Assembly: GCA_002366675.1 (NCBI GenBank)
Contig: DFBO01000191.1
Span: forward strand, 1,815 to 32,970
Source: Flavobacteriaceae bacterium UBA3078
GTDB lineage: Bacteria; Bacteroidota; Bacteroidia; Flavobacteriales; Flavobacteriaceae
Length of the DNA stretch: 31,156 nucleotides
Direction: 5' to 3'
The notes below the pieces were generated by a model that saw only the letters and a program-made list of their open reading frames with translations, did not search any database and was not told the DNA's origin. Below, in pieces: positions 8,018 to 14,370 of the stretch. Position 1 is the stretch's first letter. Each line of letters starts with the position of its first letter. The position numbers were made by a program, and so were the translations under genes.

Positions 8018-8517
8018 TATTTTTGTCATTCAGAGATAGTGAAGAATTTTTAGAAATAATAGATTCTTCAGTCGTATTAGCTAATTCACTTTTATACATC
8101 TGGTTAAGTTCTAAGATTTCGTCTAGATTGGCACGTTTCATACGTTTACTAACAGCATCTTGACTTATATTAATAATTTTTGCAATTTCTTGCTGAATTT
8201 TTGTAGGATAATCTAAATGGACTTTTACTATTTCTGCAGAATTTGCTGTCCAATTATCCATACCTATTAATGCTAATTTAAAAAATGAATTTAATTCGTT
8301 ATTTAAAGTATCATTATTGGTTTTAATTTTTAGGTTTGTTTTCCTTTTTCAAGAATTCTATCATTGCTCCTGAATTTTCGAATGCAGTTCCGTTTGATTC
8401 GGTTACTTTATTACCTTCAAATGTTTTATTTTCAATTCCAATAGACATGCGTACATCGAGACCTTTAATTGTTTTTAATACATGCCTTATTTATGGAACA
8501 AACAAGTATATTCCTAA
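8007..8517 (-). pseudogene. Decayed SatD-like gene with two frameshifts and no 5' end
   Basis: Three pieces in different frames read as one protein. Piece one (about 8517-8475) reads INKACIK. Piece two reads TIKGLDVRMSIGIENKTFEG and continues VTESNGTAFENSGAMIEFLKK (to about 8330). Piece three reads LNNELNSFFKLALIG, MDNWTANSAEIVK, then the helix-turn-helix QQEIAKIINISQDAVSKRMK. Removing one A from each of two A5 runs, near 8474-8478 and at 8327-8331, joins all three frames. From memory the pattern fits the SatD-like family of Bacteroidota (about 200 residues, C-terminal HTH). The N-terminal half is missing: the thioesterase ends at 8541. The last 20 or so codons run through a dispersed repeat. 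A single intact 84-residue ORF starting at 8261 is the only alternative reading. Confidence 0.7.
8025..8074. repeat. Dispersed palindromic repeat, copy 1
   Basis: The copy starts GTCATTCAGAGATAGTGAAG at 8025. GAAGAATT (8041-8048) faces AGATTCTTC (8061-8069) as an imperfect hairpin. The GTCATTCAGA start and the GAAGAAT core are shared with copies at 10840 and 16318. This copy is read as coding sequence at the end of the SatD-like remnant. Confidence 0.6.
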
Positions 8518-8540
8518 TTTATGGAATAATAGAGTGACTA

Positions 8541-9101
8541 TTAAGAGTCATCATTTGGTAATTGAATTTTGATATTATATGGTTTTAAATCAGATAGATA
8601 ATCTTCTATAGAGAAGTTAGCATTGTCAAATTCAATTTGACGCTCCTTTTTAGTTTCAATACGTTTAATAGTCTTTAGAAAGCGTTTGACTTCATTTTCA
8701 TCGCTTAAAATAAGACCTGGAACAGATATAGAATTACCATTATCATCTTTGGCAACCATAGTGAAGTAAGATGAATTACAATGTTTTATTTTACCAGTTC
8801 TTATATTTTCAGCTTCAACATGAATGCCTACTACCATAGAGGTTTTGCCAACATAATTAATAGACGCCTTCATGGTTACAAGTTCACCAATTTCTATAGG
8901 GTTTAAAAAATCTACCGTATTTACAGATGCCGTAACACAATAGTTTTCTGAATGTTTAGAAGCGCATGCAAAAGCTATTTGATCCATTAAATTTAAAATA
9001 TAACCACCATGAATCTTTCCATTGAAATTAGAATGGGAGGGTTGCATAAGCTCAGATATAGAGATTTGAGATGAATCGACTGTTTTAAATATGAGACTCA
9101 T
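8541..9101 (-). CDS. Hotdog-fold acyl-CoA thioesterase
   Basis: A 186-residue protein of the YciA/BACH-type thioesterases, which hydrolyse acyl-CoA to free acid and CoA. The signature PSHSNFNGKIHGGYILNLMDQIAFACASKH (about residues 21-50) is the hotdog helix: it carries the HGG turn and the conserved Asp40 of LMD. It is followed by SVNTVDFLNPIEIGELVTM and YVGKTSMVVGIHVEAE, the usual beta strands. The C-terminal 40 residues (from about 145) extend past the core. It is cytosolic, with no signal peptide. It starts right where the upstream small membrane protein gene stops (no gap), so it belongs to an rmuC / small protein / thioesterase operon on the - strand. Confidence 0.9.
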   Translation of the reverse strand: MSLIFKTVDSSQISISELMQPSHSNFNGKIHGGYILNLMDQIAFACASKHSENYCVTASVNTVDFLNPIEIGELVTMKASINYVGKTSMVVGIHVEAENIRTGKIKHCNSSYFTMVAKDDNGNSISVPGLILSDENEVKRFLKTIKRIETKKERQIEFDNANFSIEDYLSDLKPYNIKIQLPNDDS

Positions 9102-9470
9102 TTATAAACGTCTATTACTTCGTTCAACATCTTCTTCAACTTTGGTAATAAAATACTTGGTGTCACCTAACCAGAAAAACTTTTTATAACGTTCAAAATA
9201 GTGAAGCTTTACATATTTTCCCTGTAACCGTTGTAAATCGTTAATGACATCTTTTTTGCTGTTTTCAACTGAAAACATGAACATTTGCCCTTCGGAAACA
9301 CCTTGGCTTATTTCGCCTTCCCAAGTTTTAATAATAACCCCTTTATGGCTAAATTTTACGAGTTCACCAGCACGAATACCTTCGCTATATGTAGCAAAAT
9401 AGATAAATGCAAAATATCCAGCAAAAATAGCAATAAGGACAACTAAGAATTTTATTAGAATTTTTTTCAT
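9102..9470 (-). CDS. Small membrane-anchored protein of unknown function
   Basis: A 122-residue protein with one N-terminal membrane segment (about residues 4-27, LIKFLVVLIAIFAGYFAFIYF). A soluble, beta-rich domain follows: GELVKFSHKGVIIKTWEGEI, then FMFSVENSKKDVINDL, and YVKLHYFERYKKFFWLGDTKYFI. The domain is expected outside the cytoplasm or anchored to the inner membrane. I have seen flavobacterial proteins like this labelled 6-phosphogluconate dehydrogenase. Nothing here supports that: there is no Rossmann motif, and the protein is a quarter of the size. It lies 12 bp after rmuC and abuts the thioesterase gene. Confidence 0.75.
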   Translation of the reverse strand: MKKILIKFLVVLIAIFAGYFAFIYFATYSEGIRAGELVKFSHKGVIIKTWEGEISQGVSEGQMFMFSVENSKKDVINDLQRLQGKYVKLHYFERYKKFFWLGDTKYFITKVEEDVERSNRRL

Positions 9471-9482
9471 GAGATTTTTTGT

Positions 9483-10805
9483 TTATTCTTTTTGATCTTC
9501 AGATCTTTTAATAATGGCTTCAGGAAGCGATTTTTTAGCTTTAGCTCCCATTTTTTTAAGTTTTTCAACGCGATTAATAATATTTCCCTTTCCCTCTACA
9601 AGCTTATTCATGGCAGATGTATAATCGCTTTTAGCTGCATCAATTTTTTTGCCTACTCCTGTTAAATCGGTCACCAAGCCTTCAAATTTATCGTACAATG
9701 CACCAGCTTGTTTAGCAATTTCAATGGCATTGCGTTGTTGTTTTTCGTTATTCCACATGGTGTCAATAGTACGTAAAGTAGCCAAAAGAGTAGAAGGTGT
9801 TACAATAACAATATTTTTCTCGAAAGCTTTATTATAAAGTGAATTGTCTTCATTAATAGCAACTGCAAAAGCTGGTTCAATAGGAATAAACATCAGCACA
9901 AAATCTGGCGACTCTATATCATACAAATCCTCATATTTCTTTTCAGAAAGTTGATCCACATGCTTTTTAATGGAATTAACATGAGCTTTTAAAAACATTG
10001 GTTTTTCTTCATCTTCAGCATTTACCAAACGCTCATAATCTGTTAAAGATACTTTGCTATCAATTATCATTCGTTTATTGTCTGGAAGGTGCAATACCAC
10101 ATCTGGAAGTACACGAGAACCATCTTCCAGAGTAAAACTTTGCTGTACAAAATATTCTCTGTCTTTTTCTAAACCTGATTTTTCTAAAACACGTTCAAGA
10201 ACTAATTCTCCCCAATTCCCTTGCATTTTACTGTCACCTTTTAGTGCTCTAGTAAGGTTTGTGGTTTCTTTAGTCATTTGTTGATTCAAGTCTTTAAGTC
10301 CAAGTAATTGTTCTTTTAAAGCTGAGTGCATACTAATACTTTCCTTTTGAGTGTCATCGACTTTCTTTTCAAACGTCTGAATTTTTTCTTGTAAAGGATT
10401 TAGTATTTGTTTGATGTTCTCTTTATTCTGAAGCGTAAATTTTTCTGACTTCTCTTCAAGGATTTTATTAGCCATCAATTCAAAATCTTTTCGAAGCTGT
10501 TCTTGTTGTTTAACTAATTCTTCGTCTCTTTTAAGATTTTGTTTCTGAAGATTTTCAAACTCTGCATTTCTTCGTGCTAATTCTGAATTTAAAAACTCTT
10601 TTTCATTCCTAATTTCATCACGTTCACCTTCAATTTTAGACATGTTATTTTTAATCTCATCAAGACTTAAATTTAATTGTTTTTGACGCTCTTCAAGCGT
10701 GCTTTGTTCGCCTTTACTTTTAAGTTTAGTAATGGTCATGCCAACATAAGTGCCAATGCCTCCAGAAATTAAAATTGAAATAATCAGGATAAGATTGTCG
10801 TTCAT
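9483..10805 (-). CDS. rmuC: DNA recombination protein RmuC family
   Basis: A 440-residue protein. It has an N-terminal membrane segment (about residues 4-24), a long coiled coil rich in Glu, Lys and Gln (about 30-185), and then the RmuC nuclease-like domain (about 190-390). The domain includes KMQGNWGELVLERVLEKSGL, LPDVVLHLPDNKRMIIDSKVSL, MFIPIEPAFAVAI and VTPSTLLATLRTI. The DSK motif and the preceding Asp resemble the PD-(D/E)XK core proposed for the family. In E. coli RmuC limits inversions at short inverted repeats; the mechanism is not settled. It appears to be the first gene of a three-gene operon with the small membrane protein and the thioesterase. Copy 2 of the dispersed repeat lies upstream. 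Confidence 0.93.
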   Translation of the reverse strand: MNDNLILIISILISGGIGTYVGMTITKLKSKGEQSTLEERQKQLNLSLDEIKNNMSKIEGERDEIRNEKEFLNSELARRNAEFENLQKQNLKRDEELVKQQEQLRKDFELMANKILEEKSEKFTLQNKENIKQILNPLQEKIQTFEKKVDDTQKESISMHSALKEQLLGLKDLNQQMTKETTNLTRALKGDSKMQGNWGELVLERVLEKSGLEKDREYFVQQSFTLEDGSRVLPDVVLHLPDNKRMIIDSKVSLTDYERLVNAEDEEKPMFLKAHVNSIKKHVDQLSEKKYEDLYDIESPDFVLMFIPIEPAFAVAINEDNSLYNKAFEKNIVIVTPSTLLATLRTIDTMWNNEKQQRNAIEIAKQAGALYDKFEGLVTDLTGVGKKIDAAKSDYTSAMNKLVEGKGNIINRVEKLKKMGAKAKKSLPEAIIKRSEDQKE

Positions 10806-10839
10806 TTATAATAGAAATTTATCCAAAGATAGTTAATTT

Positions 10840-10889
10840 GTCATTCAGAGCGAAGCGAAGAATCTTAAATAATATACTAAGTTAAGATT
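10840..10889. repeat. Dispersed palindromic repeat, copy 2
   Basis: The copy starts GTCATTCAGAGCGAAGCGAA at 10840. AATCTTAA (10861-10868) pairs with TTAAGATT (10882-10889). It sits between the end of btuD-like (10900) and the start of rmuC (10805), both on -. It could end the B12 operon or protect its 3' end, but there is no clear T-tract on that strand. Confidence 0.6.
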
Positions 10890-10899
10890 AAAAATTAGC

Positions 10900-11694
10900 T
10901 TACTTTTTAACTCTAAAACTTCCACTTTTATTGTCAAAAACAATAAGATCTTTTGGAAATAGCTTTTCGAAAGTGCCATTTGAAATGAGATTACAAGGTG
11001 AATCTGTGACTACTTCATTTTCATTCATGACAATCATTTTATCGCATAACTGTATAGCTAAATCTATCTCGTGTGAAGAAAATAGGATGGTTTTATTTGT
11101 TTCTTTGACTAACTTTTGAAGCAATTTTAAAATATAAGCTTTGTGGTACATATCCAGATGTGTGGTTGGTTCATCTAGAATAATTAAATCAGTGTCTTGA
11201 GCCAAAGCACGTGCAATTAATACTTTTTGAAGTTGTCCGTCGCTTAATTCAAAACATTTTTTGTTTTTTAATAGGTCAATGTTGGTTAAGTTTAAAGCCT
11301 GATTAACCTTCTCAATATCTTTAGAAGATAAATTTCCAACCCAATTGGTATATGGATGCCTTCCTAAAGCCACCAATTCGAAAACCGATAGATTTTTTGA
11401 AGCAATTGGTTCTGTTAAAACCAGACTCATGGTTTTAGCTAGTTCTTCTGAAGTGTAATCTGAAAGTAATTGGTTATTAATTAAAATTTCACCACTTAAG
11501 CCATTTTGAACATTGGTAAGTGTGCGTAGCAACGTAGATTTGCCAATGCCATTGGCTCCAACCAAACCAATAAGTTCTCCTTTTTTAAGTTCAATATTAA
11601 TGTTAGAAGCAATTACAGTACCTGCCTTTTTAGATTTGTAACCTATAGAAAGATTTTTAGTTTTTAAAATGATATGTTGATTTTTCTCTTCCAT
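10900..11694 (-). CDS. btuD: ABC transporter ATPase for cobalamin/siderophore-type uptake
   Basis: A 264-residue ATPase of the FecE/BtuD type. Walker A is GANGIGKST (residues 46-54), the signature is LSDGQ (150-154; LSDGQLQKV is common in this subfamily in place of LSGGQ), Walker B is LIILDEP (170-176) with Glu175, and the switch His is in SSHEID. It energises import through the FecCD-type permease encoded 2 bp upstream. Substrate is inferred: the three genes lie divergent from a cobalamin riboswitch and a BtuB-like receptor, so B12 is more likely than ferric siderophore or haem. It is the last gene of the btuF-btuC-btuD operon. Confidence 0.85.
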   Translation of the reverse strand: MEEKNQHIILKTKNLSIGYKSKKAGTVIASNINIELKKGELIGLVGANGIGKSTLLRTLTNVQNGLSGEILINNQLLSDYTSEELAKTMSLVLTEPIASKNLSVFELVALGRHPYTNWVGNLSSKDIEKVNQALNLTNIDLLKNKKCFELSDGQLQKVLIARALAQDTDLIILDEPTTHLDMYHKAYILKLLQKLVKETNKTILFSSHEIDLAIQLCDKMIVMNENEVVTDSPCNLISNGTFEKLFPKDLIVFDNKSGSFRVKK

Positions 11695-11696
11695 TA

Positions 11697-12725
11697 TTAA
11701 AATATCATTTTCCGTTTTCTAACCAATAACCAAATTACAATAGGAGCTCCAATTAAGGATGTTGTAGCATTAATCGGTAAAAAATAATCACTAGTTGGTA
11801 ATTGTGCAATACTATCGCAAATAAGCATGATAATAGCTCCAAATAAAAAGACAGCTGGTAATAATATTTTATGATTTGAGGTATTGAAAACCTGTCTGGT
11901 TATATGTGGAATAGCTAAGCCAATAAAGGCTATAGGTCCAGCAAAAGCAGTGATGGTTCCAGCCAATAAACTGGTTGCTATAATAATGATAAAGCGACTT
12001 TGTTTGATATTTAAACCCAAACTTTTGGCGTAATTTTCTCCTAATAATAAGGTGTTTAATCCTTTAATGGAAATGATGCTTAAGAAGATACCTAAACAAT
12101 AAATTATAGAAAATATTAAAAGCTCACTCCAAGCCAAATTACCTAAACTACCAAATCCCCAAAAAATATATTGTTGTAATTGTTCAGCAGAACTAAAATA
12201 GGAGAGAACACTAACAACAGCTGCTGTTATACTGCCAAACATGAGTCCAATAATAAGAATAGCCATAGTATCTCTTACTCTTGAGGAAACGACTAAAACA
12301 GCTAATAATACTAAAAAACTCCCTAAACTTGCAGCAATAACGATAGCCCATTTTGAAATTAAAAGTGTAGCAAAAACACCACCAAAAATTCCTGAGCCTA
12401 AAATAACTAAAGCAACACCTAAACTTGCTCCAGAACTAATACCTAGAACAAATGGGCCAGCTAATGGATTTCTAAATAGTGTTTGCATTAACAATCCGGA
12501 AATGCCTAATCCAGAGCCAACTAAAATAGCAGTTAGGGCTTTTGGTAATCTATAATCTTGAATAATGTATGGCCAGGATTCATGATCCAATGTTCCTAAA
12601 AAACTTTTAAAAACAGCTTGAATTGGAATGGAAACTGAACCCAAGCTAATATTTACCAAAAAGCAAATAATCAATATGAAGATTAATGCTATAAATGAAA
12701 ATGTATATGTTTCTGTTTTTGGCAA
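11697..12725 (-). CDS. btuC: FecCD/BtuC-family ABC permease
   Basis: A 342-residue integral membrane protein with about ten membrane segments. Family landmarks are DYRLPKALTAILVGSGLGISGLLMQTLFRNPLAGPFVLGISSGA (about residues 58-101) and FAGPIAFIGLAIPHITRQ (about 264-281), the loop that meets the ATPase. It starts with TTG at 12725, the codon right after the TAA of btuF and in the same frame. No in-frame ATG occurs before the conserved RLPK region, so TTG must be the start. It forms the channel for the substrate delivered by the lipoprotein encoded upstream. Confidence 0.88.
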   Translation of the reverse strand: MPKTETYTFSFIALIFILIICFLVNISLGSVSIPIQAVFKSFLGTLDHESWPYIIQDYRLPKALTAILVGSGLGISGLLMQTLFRNPLAGPFVLGISSGASLGVALVILGSGIFGGVFATLLISKWAIVIAASLGSFLVLLAVLVVSSRVRDTMAILIIGLMFGSITAAVVSVLSYFSSAEQLQQYIFWGFGSLGNLAWSELLIFSIIYCLGIFLSIISIKGLNTLLLGENYAKSLGLNIKQSRFIIIIATSLLAGTITAFAGPIAFIGLAIPHITRQVFNTSNHKILLPAVFLFGAIIMLICDSIAQLPTSDYFLPINATTSLIGAPIVIWLLVRKRKMIF

Positions 12726-13868
12726 TTAGTCAATAGGTTTAAAAAAGTAAGGTTTATAATTATCTAAAAGTTCTGGATGACAGATTTTAATAATGTCTTT
12801 TAGCACTAAATCTGGTCTTGCTATCCCTAATTCATAATATAAAACACCACCTGTTGCACCAGTAGTTTTGGCAAATGTATAGATGTTTTTATTTTTAAAA
12901 GCATCAAATTTTGTATAATGTTGATTTGCTTTTTCTAAGGCTTCATAAGTTGTGTAGTAAGATGGACTTATCCATATTTCGGCATTCTTAGCTTTCTCAA
13001 AAACTACTTCAAAATTAAGGGCTATACTCCCGGAAGCTTCAGTATCACTCCAAAGATAATTCACGTTAGCATCTTTTAAAATTTGCGCTTCAGTACTTTT
13101 TCCATTAGGTAAATACCAAATATCTTTATGCATGGCTCCACTTAAAATAGTTGGCTTTTTTTGAGTATTGGATGCTAAAGATTTTGCTTCTAAATAACTT
13201 TTTTTAATCGAATTAAAAATGGAATCGGCTTCTTTTTCCTTATTATAAAGGATTCCAAAAAATTTAATCCATTCTGCTTTCGCTAAAGGAGACTGTTCCA
13301 TCCAGTCTCCATTATAAATTACTGGAATACCAGATTTTTTAATGGTTTCAACACTCTTGTTGTTACCATCAATTCCAAAACCAATAACCACATCTGGTTG
13401 TGTTTCTAGTAAAACTTCAGTATTTATCCCTTCATTTTTACCTAATTCCCTTATGTTTCCATTATCAATTCTTGTTCTTGTTTTTTTAGATGAAATATAA
13501 TCTGTTCCAGGAAACCCAATTAATGATTTTTCAACTTCTAATAATTCTAATGCTGGAATATGTGTGGTTGAAGTAACTACCATTTTTTCAATAGGAATGG
13601 TGATAATGCCATCAAAATCATCTTTGTTTAACGTGATTTTTGAAGCCCTGTTTTTTTGAACTAAGGCATATTGATAGATTTTATCAGCTTTTGGCCAAGG
13701 ACTTTTAATAGTTAAAGTGGTAAAGTTTTCATGATGCTTTATAACAAATCCTTTAGCATAAGATAAATTAACTGTTGCTACGTCTAATTTTATAGAAGGT
13801 TTGACTTCTTTGTCTTTGCAATTAAAAAGTAGAACAAAAAAACTAATAAAAAAATATCTAGAAATCAT
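12726..13868 (-). CDS. btuF: BtuF-like substrate-binding lipoprotein
   Basis: A 380-residue protein. A short signal ends in the lipobox LLFNC with Cys17, so the mature protein should be a lipoprotein on the periplasmic side. The periplasmic-binding fold of the FecB/BtuF class spans about residues 95-365: VVTSTTHIPALELLEVEKSLIG is the start of lobe one, and TQPDVVIGFGIDG and KSGIPVIYNGDWMEQSPLAKAEWIKFF follow, then the second lobe with WISPSYYTTYE. The GDWMEQSPLAKAEW stretch occurs in BtuF-like proteins. It is the first gene of the operon and starts 66 bp from the 35-codon ORF on the other strand. Confidence 0.85.
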   Translation of the reverse strand: MISRYFFISFFVLLFNCKDKEVKPSIKLDVATVNLSYAKGFVIKHHENFTTLTIKSPWPKADKIYQYALVQKNRASKITLNKDDFDGIITIPIEKMVVTSTTHIPALELLEVEKSLIGFPGTDYISSKKTRTRIDNGNIRELGKNEGINTEVLLETQPDVVIGFGIDGNNKSVETIKKSGIPVIYNGDWMEQSPLAKAEWIKFFGILYNKEKEADSIFNSIKKSYLEAKSLASNTQKKPTILSGAMHKDIWYLPNGKSTEAQILKDANVNYLWSDTEASGSIALNFEVVFEKAKNAEIWISPSYYTTYEALEKANQHYTKFDAFKNKNIYTFAKTTGATGGVLYYELGIARPDLVLKDIIKICHPELLDNYKPYFFKPID

Positions 13869-13906
13869 ACTTTATGTAACATTTGTAACTGTCTAATTAT
13901 ACTTTA

Positions 13907-13934
13907 GGTTTTAATTTTATTAAAAATTAAAACC
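13907..13934. repeat. Perfect 12-bp inverted repeat abutting a start codon
   Basis: GGTTTTAATTTT (13907-13918) and AAAATTAAAACC (13923-13934) are exact inverted copies separated by 4 nt. The right arm ends at the base before the ATG of the 35-codon ORF, and the left arm is 38 bp from the btuF ATG. No T-tract follows on either strand, so this is not a plain terminator. It may be an operator or an mRNA hairpin. Confidence 0.7.
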
Positions 13935-14042
13935 ATGAGAGACGGTTCAAATTTAACAATATATATAGTAGGTGGAATCATAATATGTCATTTTTTAATT
14001 GGGTTTATTTATCTCATCTACAAACTCAATAAGAAAAAGTAA
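13935..14042 (+). CDS. 35-residue single-pass membrane peptide (putative)
   Basis: A complete short ORF from ATG to TAA encoding MRDGSNLTIYIVGGIIICHF and then LIGFIYLIYKLNKKK. It has a polar start, one hydrophobic helix (about residues 8-29) and a basic tail, which should hold the tail in the cytoplasm. It fills the gap between the btuF start and the btuB riboswitch promoter. No homologue is known to me, and no Shine-Dalgarno-like sequence is visible, which is normal for this phylum. The hairpin that ends at its ATG would cover the ribosome-binding region. It could be a chance ORF, but the clean membrane-peptide design argues for a real one. Confidence 0.42.
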   Translation: MRDGSNLTIYIVGGIIICHFLIGFIYLIYKLNKKK

Positions 14043-14072
14043 CTTTTATATTATTATACATTTTAATTGAAC

Positions 14073-14080
14073 TACTTTTG
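14073..14080 (+). promoter_or_regulatory. Candidate -7 element for the btuB riboswitch transcript
   Basis: TACTTTTG matches TAnnTTTG. A start site about 7 nt downstream would place the transcript start right before the cobalamin aptamer. No TTTG is seen near -33. Confidence 0.5.
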
Positions 14081-14089
14081 CATAGAATT

Positions 14090-14327
14090 TTGGTTCTTAT
14101 CGAATTTATTTGATGGATTAAAAGGGAATCTGGTGCGATTTTTATAATCAATTCCAGAACTGTTCCCGCAACTGTAAGTTTATGCCGAACTTGTTTCGGC
14201 ACCTCATTAAGAGATGTTATGACTACAATACCACTGACACATATTGTTGGGAAGGTGCATAACATAAAACAAGTCAGGAGACCTGCCATTTTCAACAAAA
14301 ATAAGTCAAACTTTCGGGACAAAAGTT
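14090..14327 (+). ncRNA. Cobalamin riboswitch with downstream kissing-loop hairpin
   Basis: The conserved aptamer elements occur in order: AAAGGGAATCTGGTG (14121-14135), TTCCAGAACTGTTCCCGCAA (14152-14171), a peripheral hairpin TGCCGAA/TTCGGCA, ATGTTATG (14215-14222) pairing with CATAACAT, CCACTGAC followed by TTGGGAAGG, and AAGTCAGGAGACCTGCC (14271-14287). Downstream, AACTTT (14309-14314) and AAAGTT (14322-14327) form a hairpin with loop CGGGACA. The loop bases CGGGA are complementary to TCCCG (14164-14168) of aptamer loop L5. This is the known L5-L13 kissing contact that locks cobalamin-bound riboswitches. It controls btuB, whose ATG is 43 nt further on. With no terminator visible, control is more likely by translation. 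Confidence 0.93.
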
Positions 14328-14370
14328 AGGTGTGAAATTCATGCTATTCTCGAGTAATTATTAATTTAAA

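Noticed and set aside
8336..8572. 78-codon ORF on the + strand
   Set aside because: It is antisense to the SatD-like remnant and the end of the thioesterase gene, and the translated protein has no coherent features.
10806..10899. Repeat copy 2 as a rho-independent terminator of the B12 operon
   Set aside because: The hairpin is plausible, but no run of T follows it on the - strand; kept only as a repeat.
13907..13934. The 12-bp inverted repeat as an intrinsic terminator
   Set aside because: No T-tract follows on either strand and no gene ends just before it; it sits between divergent starts.
14026..14322. 98-codon ORF on the - strand across the btuB leader
   Set aside because: It lies antisense to the cobalamin riboswitch, whose conserved bases explain the sequence; the translation resembles no family.
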